Below are positions 25,771 to 35,157 of a stretch of DNA of 47,829 nucleotides, piece after piece. Numbering within the stretch: the first letter of the stretch is position 1; every line of letters starts with the position of its first letter. The stretch lies in NCBI GenBank assembly GCA_027623015.1, contig JAQBVR010000007.1, positions 1 to 47,829 on the forward strand, written 5' to 3'. Under the pieces are notes generated by a model that saw nothing but the letters and a program-made list of their open reading frames with translations, had not been told where the DNA came from and searched no databases. This DNA comes from a bacterium. GTDB taxonomy: Bacteria > Patescibacteriota > Gracilibacteria > Peribacterales > Peribacteraceae. Both the position numbers and the translations under genes were made by a program.

Positions 25771-25838
25771 AGGGACCAAGGGGGACCAAGGTACCAAGGT
25801 GAATAAGCAGGGGTACCCTTGGCTCCTTTGGTCCCCTT
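25771..25838. terminator. Repeat-built hairpin between ftsW and the kinase gene
   Basis: GGGACCAAG, GGGGACCAAG and GTACCAAGG on the left face GGTACCCTTGG and TTTGGTCCCC on the right. A run of T follows on the plus strand. The 7-8 bp GACCAAG words recall the CTTGGTC units inside murG. Confidence 0.5.
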
Positions 25839-25854
25839 TTCCATTATATTTACA

Positions 25855-27027
25855 TCATCGCACTGCCCGTCTTTTCGTCCTTCTTGCCTTCGAGGCTTCT
25901 TCTTGAGAATGCATGGAGATATTTAGCAGCACACCGATGGCTGCCAAGTTCGCAAGGAGAGAAGATCCGCCGTAGCTCATAAGAGGAAGCGTTATACCCG
26001 TAAGTGGGAAGAGGGCGAGGTTTACTGCGATGTTCAAGATTGTTTGACAGGCTATCCATGTGGTGATGCCTGTGGCCACAAGGAATCCGAAACGATCTGG
26101 AGCTTGCTGTGCTACTTGGTACCCACGCCAGATGAAGATGCCGTACATACAGAGGATGATCATGAGACGCATGAAGCCAAGCTCCTCTGCCATAGCAGCG
26201 AAGATGGTGTCACTTTGCACTTCTGGCAAGTACCCAAATTTCTGTATGCTTTTTCCATACCCTACTCCAAATGCTCCACCACTTCCTATAGCGATGAGTG
26301 CTTGCTTGATCTGAAATCCAATCGTTTCAGAGATGCTGGGGTTGTCTGGCTGCAGGAATGCACGTATCCGGTTTCGGATGTATTCTTTTTGTAAGATGAT
26401 GGGGAGTCCCATTACGGCAGCTATGGCACCACCGAGGATGACATGGAGGATGTTTCCACCTGCGACGAAGAACATCACAACAGCGATGGAGGAGAGGACG
26501 AGAAACGACCCAAGGTCTGGTTGCATAGCGACGAGGAACGTCGCAAGTAGTAGCACCGATGCGAATGGAACGAATCCTTCTTTCAGTGTTCCGATAAGCG
26601 TCTCACGCTTTTGGAGCCATACTGCTAGGTAGAAGATGAGCGATAGCTTTAAAAACTCCGATGGTTGTATAGACACAGGTCCCAAGCGAAGCCAGCTATG
26701 TGCCGTTCCATAGTCTGCAGAGATCCCAGGAAGGAATACTGCGATGAGTAAGATAAGCATGACTCCGAAGATAGGTAGCGCCAATGACTCCCACAAGCGG
26801 TAGGGAATAACGATGGTACAACCCATCGCGACGACACCAATAATGACATGAACGAAGCTTCTCCAAAGGTAGAAGGAGTTGCTGGGCATCTCTCGCAGTC
26901 CTTGGTCTACCAGCCTCTGTGTGATCTGATAGCTTTCAAATACGCTTACACTAGCGATCATTGCTAGTCCAAAGAGGGTTAGCACCAATGTGATAGCCAG
27001 TAGGAGAAGGTCGATACGTTTGAACAC
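25855..27027 (-). CDS. ftsW: FtsW/RodA-family SEDS glycosyltransferase
   Basis: A 390-residue integral membrane protein with about ten hydrophobic helices. Family signatures are WLRLGPVSIQPSEFLKLSLI, AMQPDLGSFLVL, RIRAFLQPD, GSGGAFGVGYGKSIQKFGYLPE, QSDTIFAAMAEELG and GITLPLMSYGGSSLLANLAAIG. SEDS proteins polymerise lipid II into glycan strands. Proximity to murG favours the division form FtsW over RodA. The GTG start has TACCAT 7 nt upstream. The C-terminus is short and basic. Confidence 0.9.
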   Translation of the reverse strand: MFKRIDLLLLAITLVLTLFGLAMIASVSVFESYQITQRLVDQGLREMPSNSFYLWRSFVHVIIGVVAMGCTIVIPYRLWESLALPIFGVMLILLIAVFLPGISADYGTAHSWLRLGPVSIQPSEFLKLSLIFYLAVWLQKRETLIGTLKEGFVPFASVLLLATFLVAMQPDLGSFLVLSSIAVVMFFVAGGNILHVILGGAIAAVMGLPIILQKEYIRNRIRAFLQPDNPSISETIGFQIKQALIAIGSGGAFGVGYGKSIQKFGYLPEVQSDTIFAAMAEELGFMRLMIILCMYGIFIWRGYQVAQQAPDRFGFLVATGITTWIACQTILNIAVNLALFPLTGITLPLMSYGGSSLLANLAAIGVLLNISMHSQEEASKARRTKRRAVR

Positions 27028-27034
27028 GGGCTCT

Positions 27035-27040
27035 ATGGTA
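27035..27040 (-). promoter_or_regulatory. -10 box of ftsW
   Basis: TACCAT with 7 nt to GTG 27027. Confidence 0.5.
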
Positions 27041-27058
27041 TATGCTTCTGTTGATTTG

Positions 27059-27126
27059 TTGTAGGTTGTAAGTTTTAGGTTGTATGTTTCTGTAACTTAT
27101 AACTTACAACATATAACCTAAAACTG
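27059..27126. repeat. Inverted degenerate heptads between divergent promoters
   Basis: Left arm units TTGTAGG, TTGTAAG, TTTTAGG, TTGTATG; right arm units TAACTTA, TAACTTA, CAACATA, TAACCTA. The 18-bp arms at 27071-27088 and 27108-27125 pair with one mismatch. They lie exactly between the ftsW and glycosyltransferase promoters. Confidence 0.85.
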
Positions 27127-27150
27127 TTTTATTTCCCTTATTTCCTCCGT

Positions 27151-27156
27151 CATACT
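27151..27156 (+). promoter_or_regulatory. -10 box of the GT2 gene
   Basis: CATACT with 6 nt (TCATAC) to ATG 27163. Confidence 0.6.
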
Positions 27157-27162
27157 TCATAC

Positions 27163-28008
27163 ATGCTAGAACTCAGCGTCATCATTCCGACTCATAAAAG
27201 AGCAGATATCCTCGATCACTGCATCCATCATTTGGAGAAGCAGACTATCGCGGACAAGTTGGAGGTTATAGTCATCCATGATGGTCAAGATGAAAAGACA
27301 GATGCACTTTTTGATAACACTGCTTTTCATATTCCCGTACGTTATGGATCAATTCCGAAAAGTCAGCAAGGGGTCGCTCGCAACGTTGGCGTCCAAAAAG
27401 CACAAGCGTCCACCTGCCTTTTTATCGGTGATGACATCTTCTTAGAGTCACACGCATGCGAGCATCATCTCGAAGCACATCGTAAGATTGCAGAGCAAGG
27501 CAAAGACCCTGCAGCAGTGCTTGGATTTACGACGTGGGACCCTGCAGTGGGAACCAACGATGTCATGCATTGGCTCGAGACGAGTGGGTGGCAATTTGGC
27601 TATCCGAAGATCCAAAAGTACAAGCACCGCTTTCTTCCAAAGACCATCGCACACAAGTTTACCTACACCAGCCACATCTCTGTACCGACGTCTGTCGCTA
27701 AGAAGTTTCCATTCGATAAAGACGTAAAAATGTATGGGTGGGAGGACGTTCACTGGGGTAGCGAATTGCGAGATGCAAACGTACACCTCTACTACGAACC
27801 AGATGCACGCGCACTCCACCATCATTTCATTTCGATGGAAGACTCCCTCAAGAGGATGGAGACATTGGGCAGGTCTATCGCTGCATTCCCCTCACTGGAT
27901 CGTCGTCCTACAGGATGGAAGCTCTGGGCATACAGGCTCTCTGCGCTGCTGCCAACGATGGTTGGACGGCATCGGCGGGCGTTTTTGAAAGGGCTTCAAA
28001 TGAACTGA
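27163..28008 (+). CDS. Family 2 glycosyltransferase
   Basis: A 281-residue GT-A fold enzyme. It opens with LELSVIIPTHKRADILDHC, has VIHDGQDE near 40 and the metal-binding LFIGDDIFLE at 87-95. A GW motif (YGWEDVHWG) at about 190 is typical of the acceptor side. A short amphipathic C-terminal region may touch the membrane, but no transmembrane helix is evident. It ends with TGA, which argues against UGA recoding here. The substrate cannot be told. It converges with the surface O-acyltransferase genes, so a role in surface glycan synthesis is plausible. Confidence 0.88.
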   Translation: MLELSVIIPTHKRADILDHCIHHLEKQTIADKLEVIVIHDGQDEKTDALFDNTAFHIPVRYGSIPKSQQGVARNVGVQKAQASTCLFIGDDIFLESHACEHHLEAHRKIAEQGKDPAAVLGFTTWDPAVGTNDVMHWLETSGWQFGYPKIQKYKHRFLPKTIAHKFTYTSHISVPTSVAKKFPFDKDVKMYGWEDVHWGSELRDANVHLYYEPDARALHHHFISMEDSLKRMETLGRSIAAFPSLDRRPTGWKLWAYRLSALLPTMVGRHRRAFLKGLQMN

Positions 28009-28059
28009 AACAAAACGATAATCTCAGAGCAAGCTGTAAGGTAGCGGCTGAAGCGACAT

Positions 28060-29010
28060 TTACTCAAGAGCACCTACCACAGTTGGCGTATAAAGAGCTG
28101 ACCCCTGGCTATTGAGGTGGCTACCATTATAAAACAGGGTGTTGTCATGGTCGAACAGTGTCGAATAATCCAGCATGATATCAAAAGACAACGTGGCCAG
28201 CCTGTCTTCAATCTCGTGAACTCCTACGTCGTCCAACACCATTACATAATCGTTTCGCAGGGGATTTCGAATACCCACTACCACAATGCCACGCCTATGC
28301 AAAATATCAATCAGTTCCCTCGCATGTTCTAAAACACTCGCATTCGACCCGCTGCTAATATGTTCTTTTACGACTTTACGAGTAGATTCTAATAAATCAC
28401 TGCTATTTCGCTCTTCATCCGAAAACTCCGAAACATATCGCCAACTTCCTTCGGAAGAAAAACGAATACCCTCTTGTCCCTGTACATCTACACCTAACAC
28501 TCTCTCCAGCATATCGACGATACGTATCGAGAACATTTCCCGCGCACTTTTTTGTACAAGCGGCATCATACACATGATGCTATCTTCAATAAACTGTTGC
28601 CACCCGTATACATGAGCGTACTGACGGTGCGACAACAGTGGTAGCATCTGGCATCTATTCCGATTTCGGAGCCTATAATTGGTGTAAAAATGGTGATCAA
28701 GTGGCAGAATCACACGCTTAAGAGAAAACCACTCATCAGCCATTAAATACTTCGCATGGGAATCCCAAATTGTGTCCGCTGGGTACGAGGCGTTATACCA
28801 GCTGTCTGGCAATAGTGCATTGTCCACATCCAGAGCACTACGAGAGTCACCGATGAAAAGCGTGTCTACAACCTTTTTGTTTTGCAAAAATCTCATTTGC
28901 GTCTTTACATGATCGGTCCTTATCATGCGGTTGTAACTCGCATTGAGTGCGATAAACGCGCACAGAAACAGTACAGAAAAGACGATAAGTGACCGCAAAA
29001 AAGAACGCAT
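28060..29010 (-). CDS. SGNH-type protein, DltD/AlgX-like partner of the MBOAT
   Basis: A 316-residue protein with an N-terminal membrane anchor (about 5-24) and an extracytoplasmic SGNH-hydrolase-like domain. The nucleophile motif is FIGDSRSAL (Ser56). Near the end FYNGSHLNSQG (His298) fits the catalytic block, with Asn-Gly where Asp is common two to three residues before the His. Its ATG overlaps the TGA of the MBOAT gene (ATGA). MBOAT plus SGNH pairs O-acylate surface polymers (DltB/DltD, PatA/PatB, AlgI/AlgX), so the same division of labour is inferred. Confidence 0.8.
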   Translation of the reverse strand: MRSFLRSLIVFSVLFLCAFIALNASYNRMIRTDHVKTQMRFLQNKKVVDTLFIGDSRSALDVDNALLPDSWYNASYPADTIWDSHAKYLMADEWFSLKRVILPLDHHFYTNYRLRNRNRCQMLPLLSHRQYAHVYGWQQFIEDSIMCMMPLVQKSAREMFSIRIVDMLERVLGVDVQGQEGIRFSSEGSWRYVSEFSDEERNSSDLLESTRKVVKEHISSGSNASVLEHARELIDILHRRGIVVVGIRNPLRNDYVMVLDDVGVHEIEDRLATLSFDIMLDYSTLFDHDNTLFYNGSHLNSQGSALYTPTVVGALE

Positions 29011-30434
29011 CAGAATTGGAAGTAGATAAACTGTTGTGCGCTATGAGCGGCGAGAAACAAGACTGCAAAGCTCATGGCGAAATAAGAAGCCCATCGCAAT
29101 ATCAGAGGAGCACGGCGTATGGCCAAATGCTGATCTGCTGAGTATTCCTGCCACACGTGTGCGAGAACCAGCACGACCAATGACACGCAACTCATCGCAA
29201 ATACGGGTGTGCTCATCGCAATATTGCGTCCCAACGGTGAACCACCGTCAAATACAAACAGATGGGTCACTATGTACCAGGCATCAGCTAAAGAGTCCGC
29301 GCGGAAGAAGATCCATGCAAAGGTGACACAGTGAAACACGACTACAATACGCAGAAATGTCGTCCAAGAGTTGCTCGGCAAGGTGAACATGCCGCGTAGT
29401 AGGCGCTCTACAATAAGGAAGGCAGCATGAACCAGTCCCCACACGATAAATGTCCAATCAGCTCCATGCCATAGACCACTTACTGCGAATGTAAGTGCAA
29501 GATTACGCACGCTCGATACTGAGCCGCCCCGATTTCCGCCTAGGGGAATATAAACGTAGTCCTTTAGCCACGATGACAAGGAAATGTGCCAACGACGCCA
29601 AAATTCCGTAAACGATCTGGCAAAATATGGTCGCTTAAAATTGTCCACAAGGCGAATGCCCAGTAAACGTGCCGATCCAATTGCTACAAGCGAGTACCCT
29701 GCAAAGTCGCAAAGAATCTGGAAGGAAAAGAAGTACGTTGCTACCAGCAGCGGTACACCAGTAAACGCGTGAACGGAGCCATAAATGCTATTGACGTATA
29801 TCGCAATGTTGTCAGCAATGACGACCTTCATGACTATACCGACTAGGATCAGCTGAAGTGCGTACGTCCACTCGTGTGGCTTCGGGACATGTCGTGTCGA
29901 TAGTTGAGGAAGTAAGTGGTCCGGTCGCTCAATGGGGCCGGCCACGAGTTGTGGAAAGAATGCTACATACAACAAGAGGACACTTGCCCGTCGCTCGGCA
30001 GGATAGTCTTGTTTATACACATCCACGAGATAACTTACTGCTTGAAATGTATAAAACGAGATCCCGATAGGAAGTAGAAGTGAATGTTCGGTCGGAGTTG
30101 TTGAGATGGAGAGAATTGTCAGCATTCTAGACAGTGTCGCGGAGAAGAAATTGTAATACTTGAAGACAAACACATTACATAGAAGGGTTCCAAGTCCCGA
30201 GAGAAGAACTGCCTTCCTCCACAACGATGGGCCAACATGGTCTAATTGAAGGGCAATGAGATACGTAGTTAATGATACGCAGAAGAGTAATACGGCATAA
30301 GGTATGCTCCAGAAGGCATAGAATACGTAGCTCGCCACGAGCAAGACGATATGCTGAAAATTCTTAGGCAGCACATAATACGCGATAACAACTATCGGCA
30401 GGAATAGAAAGTAGTGTATGGAAGTGAACAACAT
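29010..30434 (-). CDS. MBOAT-family membrane O-acyltransferase
   Basis: A 474-residue polytopic protein of the AlgI/DltB/PatA family, which moves acyl groups across the membrane for attachment to surface glycans. Clear signatures are MLFTSIHYFLFLP at the N-terminus, FFPQLVAGPIERP, FNxxPY-like FKRPYFARSFTEFWRRWHISLSSWL, and LWHGADWTFIVWGLVHA with the catalytic His. The start is uncertain: the frame is open to ATG 30614, but the usual family N-terminus begins at 30434. The extra 60 codons cross an inverted repeat and read poorly. The gene is coupled to the SGNH gene by an ATGA overlap. Confidence 0.85.
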   Translation of the reverse strand: MLFTSIHYFLFLPIVVIAYYVLPKNFQHIVLLVASYVFYAFWSIPYAVLLFCVSLTTYLIALQLDHVGPSLWRKAVLLSGLGTLLCNVFVFKYYNFFSATLSRMLTILSISTTPTEHSLLLPIGISFYTFQAVSYLVDVYKQDYPAERRASVLLLYVAFFPQLVAGPIERPDHLLPQLSTRHVPKPHEWTYALQLILVGIVMKVVIADNIAIYVNSIYGSVHAFTGVPLLVATYFFSFQILCDFAGYSLVAIGSARLLGIRLVDNFKRPYFARSFTEFWRRWHISLSSWLKDYVYIPLGGNRGGSVSSVRNLALTFAVSGLWHGADWTFIVWGLVHAAFLIVERLLRGMFTLPSNSWTTFLRIVVVFHCVTFAWIFFRADSLADAWYIVTHLFVFDGGSPLGRNIAMSTPVFAMSCVSLVVLVLAHVWQEYSADQHLAIRRAPLILRWASYFAMSFAVLFLAAHSAQQFIYFQF

Positions 30435-30498
30435 TGCGGCGGGCTTAAGAAAAGAAAATCTCATCGAGGTAGCCCACAAAAGGGCACCCTGGTCGACT

Positions 30499-30620
30499 GA
30501 CCCAATGTCATTCGTCTGGTTGTCCCATCGAAACGCATTGATCGAGCGCAAGATGCCCGTTTCTACGTTCGATGATGGGATATCATTAGCTGCAAGCAGC
30601 ACATGGAATGACATTGGGTC
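30499..30620. repeat. 15-bp inverted repeats flanking 92 bp upstream of the MBOAT gene
   Basis: GACCCAATGTCATTC (30499-30513) and GAATGACATTGGGTC (30606-30620) are perfect inverted copies. Inside lies a second imperfect pair (CCCATCGAAACG / CGTTCGATGATGGG). This could be a leader-RNA foldback or an invertible segment. Confidence 0.7.
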
Positions 30621-30748
30621 GATTACAGAATATCACCAAGTTTGTATTTCTTCACAGAAAACTCTCGATGTATTGCAAGCTATCTGTCTAAAAACTCTAT
30701 ATGCTTCCATATCCTCTATTTCCTACTGTCCTTAGGGAAAACCTATGA

Positions 30749-30754
30749 CATACT
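30749..30754 (+). promoter_or_regulatory. -10 box of tsaB
   Basis: CATACT with 6 nt (GGCTCT) to ATG 30761. Confidence 0.6.
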
Positions 30755-30760
30755 GGCTCT

Positions 30761-31357
30761 ATGCAGATCCTCTACATTGATATCGCAAGTCATGATGGGC
30801 TCATCGCTGTGTGCAAAGATGATTCGGTTATCACATCGAAGGCGCTCAACAATCGCGTCAGTGACGCGGAAATTATTGCCATTGTAGAAAAGATGGTTCC
30901 AGATTTTCAGGAACTTACACACATCGCCTGTGTAGTTGGCCCCGGAGGGTTTACAAGCCTCCGTGTCGCTGTCACATTTGCAAATGTACTTGCAGATCAG
31001 TTGGGTATTCCACTTGCGGCTATCCATCTTTCATCACTTTATCATGCGAGGGTCGGGGGATCGGGAGTCGGGGATCGGGAGTCGGGGAATTATTATTGGC
31101 TGCATTCAACACAGAAAGATCATTTGTTTGTCTGTGGAGGCGAATACAAAGAGCCAACTTTAGTAGAAATAGATACCCTACTCCCTACCTCCGATTCCCT
31201 ACCTCCTATCCCGTGGGCTGGTGAGCTCATCGATGCACACAGAGAAAAGGTTGGCTCTGAGCCAATGGATCTACGAGAGACTACAGATGTATTGCCTGTA
31301 CTGCTTGCGGCACAAGAATACAAAAAAAAGCAGATTACACCGTGGTACGGGAGGTAA
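30761..31357 (+). CDS. tsaB: tRNA t6A synthesis protein TsaB
   Basis: A 198-residue YeaZ/TsaB-family ASKHA-fold protein that scaffolds TsaD in t6A37 tRNA modification; tsaC is at 3980. N-terminal YIDIAS replaces the usual LDTS. VVGPGGFTSLRVAV is the family's GPGSFTGLR motif, and GIPLAAIHLSSLY follows. Residues about 98-109 (GGSGVGDRESG) and 140-151 (LLPTSDSLPP) are encoded by two heptad arrays, one G-rich and one C-rich, so the mRNA could fold on itself there. Confidence 0.88.
   Translation: MQILYIDIASHDGLIAVCKDDSVITSKALNNRVSDAEIIAIVEKMVPDFQELTHIACVVGPGGFTSLRVAVTFANVLADQLGIPLAAIHLSSLYHARVGGSGVGDRESGNYYWLHSTQKDHLFVCGGEYKEPTLVEIDTLLPTSDSLPPIPWAGELIDAHREKVGSEPMDLRETTDVLPVLLAAQEYKKKQITPWYGR
31052..31087. 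repeat. ATCGGGA/GTCGGGG heptads inside tsaB
   Basis: GTCGGGGG then ATCGGGA, GTCGGGG, ATCGGGA, GTCGGGG, in frame. Confidence 0.85.
31178..31212. repeat. CTACCTC-type heptads inside tsaB
   Basis: CTACTCC, CTACCTC, CGATTCC, CTACCTC, CTATCCC: five consecutive degenerate heptads, roughly complementary to the G-rich block at 31052-31087 about 90 bp upstream. Confidence 0.8.
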
Positions 31358-31358
31358 C

Positions 31359-31386
31359 GTTACTCGTTACTGGTTACTCGTTACTC
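31359..31386. repeat. Heptad array, GTTACTC x4
   Basis: GTTACTC, GTTACTG, GTTACTC, GTTACTC just after the tsaB stop, in the spacer before secA. Confidence 0.9.
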
Positions 31387-31460
31387 GTTTTCTACAACAT
31401 AGGTGATTCTCCATTGTTATTTCTTATTTCATAGTTGATTTCTGCTATTCTCTGCCAGTC

Positions 31461-34133
31461 ATGTCCATCATGGATTCCCTTAACCGGCTACTAGGCGACC
31501 CCAATGAGAAGGAGCTGAAGAAGCTGCGGCCTATTGTTCCTCTCGTGCGAAAGTGGCACAACAGCGAGGCATACCAGAAACTAACACTTGCTGATCTCCC
31601 AGGAAAAACACAGGAGTTCAAAGATCGTATCGAAAATGGAGAGATGCTCGACGACCTACTACCAGAAGTATTTGGCTTGGTATGTCGTGCATGTGAACTT
31701 GTCGATGGGCAAACTGCAACCATGGGGAAGCAAATACTTGAATGGAAGATGGTTCCCTACGATGTACAGATCATCGGAGGAGTGGCACTACACAGAGGAA
31801 GTATCTCGGAGATGAAGACAGGAGAAGGAAAGACTCTTGTGTGTACGATGCCTGTGTATCTCAATGCGCTAACAGGAAAAGGTGTGCATGTGGTTACGGT
31901 GAACGACTACCTTGCGAAACGTGATGCTGTGTGGATGAGCATCCTCTACGAAGCACTTGGAATGACAGTGGGGACTATTCTCCATTCTGTAGATCCAGAT
32001 AAACGCAAAGAGGTATACGACAATGACATTGTGTATGGAACAAATAATGAGTTTGGATTCGACTATCTGCGTGACAATATGTCGACATCGCTCGAACGTC
32101 AGGTGCAGAGAGGCTTGTATTACGCGATCGTGGATGAGGTGGATTCTATTTTGATCGATGAAGCTCGTACGCCACTTATTATTTCGCAGCCTGCAGGGGA
32201 ATCTACAGCAAGCTACTTGGAGTATGCTCAGTTGGTTCGAAATCTTCGTGAAAGTACACACTTCACACGAGATGAAAAGCAGCGTGTGGCATCACTTACA
32301 GAAGAAGGGATCAGCAAGATGGAACAGCTTCTTGGTATAGAGAACATCTACACGGAGCGTGGGTTTGAAGAGGTGCATCACATCGAACAGGCACTTCGTG
32401 CACATGCTATTTATCAGCGAGATGTCGACTATGTTGTGAAAGAAGGAGAGCTCATCATCGTCGATGAATTTACAGGTCGTCTTATGCCAGGCCGTCGCTA
32501 CAGTCATGGACTGCACCAAGCACTGGAAGCGAAAGAAAACCTTGAAGTGCAGCGTGAGAGCAAGACACTTGCGACTATCACGTTCCAGAATTACTTCCGT
32601 CTGTATGAAAAGTTGGCAGGTATGACAGGTACAGCCAAGACAGAAGAAGAGGAGTTTGATTCCATCTACAAGTTGCCAACAATTGTGATACCGACGCACA
32701 GGCCTATTGCTCGTGACGATCAGCCTGATGCTATCTATAAAACGGTAGAGGCAAAGTTTCACGCAGTAGCAAAGATGGCGAAAGAGAAACATGAAAAGGG
32801 CCAGCCTGTCCTTATTGGTACGACATCTATCGAAAAATCCGAAGCACTTGGTGCATTACTGACGCAAGAGGGGGTTCCTCATCAAGTTCTCAATGCAAAA
32901 CAGCATGAAAAAGAAGCAGAGATTGTCGCAAATGCAGGGCAAAAAGGTGCGATAACCATCGCGACGAATATGGCAGGACGTGGTACAGACATCAAGCTTG
33001 GTGAGGGTGTCGCAGGCATCGGAGGTCTGTGTATTCTTGGTACGGAGCGACATGAAGCGAGGCGTATCGACAACCAGCTTCGAGGTAGGTCTGGTCGACA
33101 AGGAGACAGTGGAGAGAGTGTGTTCTTTGTCTCAATGGAAGATGACCTGATGCGACTCTTTGGTGGAGATAGGCTCAAGGGACTTATGGATCGCATGCGT
33201 GTTCCAGACGATATGCCACTTGAAAATGGGATGGTGTCGCGTTCTATAGAAGGTGCGCAGAAGCGTGTAGAGGGACGCAACTTCGACATTCGTCGACATG
33301 TCGTGCAATACGATGACGTTATGAATAAGCACAGAGAGGTTATCTATACACGGAGGCAGAAGATTCTTCTACGTTTAGCAGATGAAAGTTTTCACGATGA
33401 AGTTACTCCTTTGCATGACGATGTGGTTACTGCACTAGAGAAAGAAGTTGCAGCAGTTGTGGGTTTGCATGCAGGTGCTACAGACTCAGAAGAGTGGGAT
33501 GCGAAGGAAGTACATGAGTCTATGGTCGTGTTGCATCCTGGTATCGCAAAAGTTGTGACAGAAGAAAAAGTTATGACGTTTCAAAAGAGCGAAGACTTGC
33601 AGAGCTTTTTAACCACAACGGTTGTCGCATTTTACGAGAAGAAATGTGCATCAGAAGATCCTGTTACTGTCTCACAGGCAGAGCAGGTCGTCACACTTCG
33701 CAGTATAGATACACATTGGATGGATCATATCGATGATATGGCACATCTGCGCGAACAGGTGTCTTTTGCAGGGTACGCTCAGCGTGATCCACTCATCGAA
33801 TACAAAGACCAAGGCTTTCAGCGCTTTCGCTCACTTCTTGTTGCTATAGATTCTACGATCATCCGTACGTTGCTACAGGCAGACTTCAAGCAATTTACTC
33901 CCAGCGCATTCCTTCGTCGTGCAGAAGAAGCTCAGCGTTCTATGGAGACAAACGAAGAAGCTATCTCTGATGAACTCGAACAGACAGGGGTAGGAGCAAA
34001 TGTGAAACAAAACCCTATAATGATGAATCAATCAGCAAGTTCAGCAGGACAACCTCTCTCTACAGAGAAGGTAGGACGCAATGATCCGTGCCCATGCGGT
34101 AGCGGAAAGAAGTTTAAGAAGTGTCATGGTTAA
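31461..34133 (+). CDS. secA: Preprotein translocase ATPase SecA
   Basis: An 890-residue motor that drives Sec export, the route inferred for the five signal-peptide proteins of this window. Walker A is MKTGEGKT (118-125) and Walker B is [14 protein letters not shown] (224-237). [11 protein letters not shown] marks NBD2. The C-terminal tail ends with the zinc-binding SEC-C motif ([17 protein letters not shown]), preceded by a flexible linker. Length is normal. TATTCT lies 9 nt before the ATG, so at most a 2-3 nt leader is expected. An in-frame ATG three codons on is the alternative start. Confidence 0.97.
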   Translation: MSIMDSLNRLLGDPNEKELKKLRPIVPLVRKWHNSEAYQKLTLADLPGKTQEFKDRIENGEMLDDLLPEVFGLVCRACELVDGQTATMGKQILEWKMVPYDVQIIGGVALHRGSISEMKTGEGKTLVCTMPVYLNALTGKGVHVVTVNDYLAKRDAVWMSILYEALGMTVGTILHSVDPDKRKEVYDNDIVYGTNNEFGFDYLRDNMSTSLERQVQRGLYYAIVDEVDSILIDEARTPLIISQPAGESTASYLEYAQLVRNLRESTHFTRDEKQRVASLTEEGISKMEQLLGIENIYTERGFEEVHHIEQALRAHAIYQRDVDYVVKEGELIIVDEFTGRLMPGRRYSHGLHQALEAKENLEVQRESKTLATITFQNYFRLYEKLAGMTGTAKTEEEEFDSIYKLPTIVIPTHRPIARDDQPDAIYKTVEAKFHAVAKMAKEKHEKGQPVLIGTTSIEKSEALGALLTQEGVPHQVLNAKQHEKEAEIVANAGQKGAITIATNMAGRGTDIKLGEGVAGIGGLCILGTERHEARRIDNQLRGRSGRQGDSGESVFFVSMEDDLMRLFGGDRLKGLMDRMRVPDDMPLENGMVSRSIEGAQKRVEGRNFDIRRHVVQYDDVMNKHREVIYTRRQKILLRLADESFHDEVTPLHDDVVTALEKEVAAVVGLHAGATDSEEWDAKEVHESMVVLHPGIAKVVTEEKVMTFQKSEDLQSFLTTTVVAFYEKKCASEDPVTVSQAEQVVTLRSIDTHWMDHIDDMAHLREQVSFAGYAQRDPLIEYKDQGFQRFRSLLVAIDSTIIRTLLQADFKQFTPSAFLRRAEEAQRSMETNEEAISDELEQTGVGANVKQNPIMMNQSASSAGQPLSTEKVGRNDPCPCGSGKKFKKCHG

Positions 34134-34171
34134 GCATAAAATTCAAAGATTCAAGATACAAATTCTGCTAG

Positions 34172-34177
34172 TCTAAT
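34172..34177 (+). promoter_or_regulatory. -10 box of holB
   Basis: TCTAAT with 6 nt (TCTCCA) to ATG 34184. Confidence 0.5.
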
Positions 34178-34183
34178 TCTCCA

Positions 34184-35155
34184 ATGCCAAAAATAATGCA
34201 GATCATCGGTCATAGTACGCAAACAGCAGAGCTCATAGAAGATCTAGAGAAGGGTAATTTGGCACATGCATATCTCTTTAGTGGTAGCCCGCACCTTGGA
34301 AAGATGACCGTAGCGCACTGGTTTTCTGAACAAGTACTGACGCTTGGGCTGACTGACGAGGGGCGCGCAAATGAACGTAGACGCATAGAACATCTCTCCC
34401 ATCCCGACTTTATGGTGCTCGACCAACTGTGGATCGATAAAGAGTGCGATGACTGGGATATCATCTCACAATCTTCCAATGTTTCTCAGGAGCATCGTAG
34501 TAAGACTCCTCCTGCGAAGACAGACATTATCAGCATCGATGACGTGCGTGCTTTGCAACATCGACTTCATGCAACTGGTGTTGGCAAGCATCGTGTTTGC
34601 ATCATCTCTTCTATGGAACGCATGCAAGATGCAGCAGCAAATGCATTCTTGAAGATCCTCGAAGAGCCACCGCCAAACTTAGTGTTCATTCTCACGGCTG
34701 GCTCCCTGTCGAAACTCTTACCTACTATCTGTTCGCGTACCCGTGTGATGCATTTCTCTCCATTGTCTCGCAATACATTACTTCCGATGCTTGAACATAC
34801 AAGTGAGGATGATGCGCATTTTATCTTACAGTTAGCACAGGGTGCTCCGGGCACTGTAAAACGTTTACGAGATGACCCCGATGCTCTTCGGCAAGAGAGG
34901 CAAGTTCAGCAGCATGCGATAAGTTTCTGGAGTAGCAACTCTCTCAAGAGTCGAATCCATGTATTGTCTGCACTGAATAATCGAGGGATCGATGGCGATC
35001 GACTCATCATGCATCTTGCTTTTGCCTTGCGTAAATTACCTGTTTCAGATCGCCAGAAATCCGCTCCTGTATTCATGCAACTGCTGTCTGACCTCCAGAC
35101 CAACGTTCAAAGACGACTTGTTTTACAGCGGTTTGCTCTTGCTGCAAAGAATTAG
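34184..35155 (+). CDS. holB: DNA polymerase III delta-prime subunit
   Basis: A 323-residue clamp-loader AAA+ protein. It has NLAHAYLFSGSPHLGKM (P-loop 34-41, with Met where Thr/Ser normally binds Mg-ATP, so probably ATP-inactive as in E. coli delta-prime). RMQDAAANAFLKILEEPPPN and PTICSRTRVMHFSP (the SRC-like arginine finger region) follow. The zinc-module cysteines of many delta-prime proteins are missing, and a polar insertion (about 85-115) takes their place. The next gene starts 3 nt after its stop. Confidence 0.9.
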   Translation: MPKIMQIIGHSTQTAELIEDLEKGNLAHAYLFSGSPHLGKMTVAHWFSEQVLTLGLTDEGRANERRRIEHLSHPDFMVLDQLWIDKECDDWDIISQSSNVSQEHRSKTPPAKTDIISIDDVRALQHRLHATGVGKHRVCIISSMERMQDAAANAFLKILEEPPPNLVFILTAGSLSKLLPTICSRTRVMHFSPLSRNTLLPMLEHTSEDDAHFILQLAQGAPGTVKRLRDDPDALRQERQVQQHAISFWSSNSLKSRIHVLSALNNRGIDGDRLIMHLAFALRKLPVSDRQKSAPVFMQLLSDLQTNVQRRLVLQRFALAAKN

Positions 35156-35157
35156 CA

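Noticed and set aside
27163-28008. UGA read as glycine, as in Gracilibacteria
   Set aside because: UGA ends this gene and the 255-aa gene at the expected places, and no conserved protein has internal UGA.
30435-30614. N-terminal extension of the MBOAT protein
   Set aside because: The MBOAT family normally begins at the MLFTS segment; the extension crosses the inverted repeat and the upstream hexamer TGTAAT lacks the key A. Not excluded.
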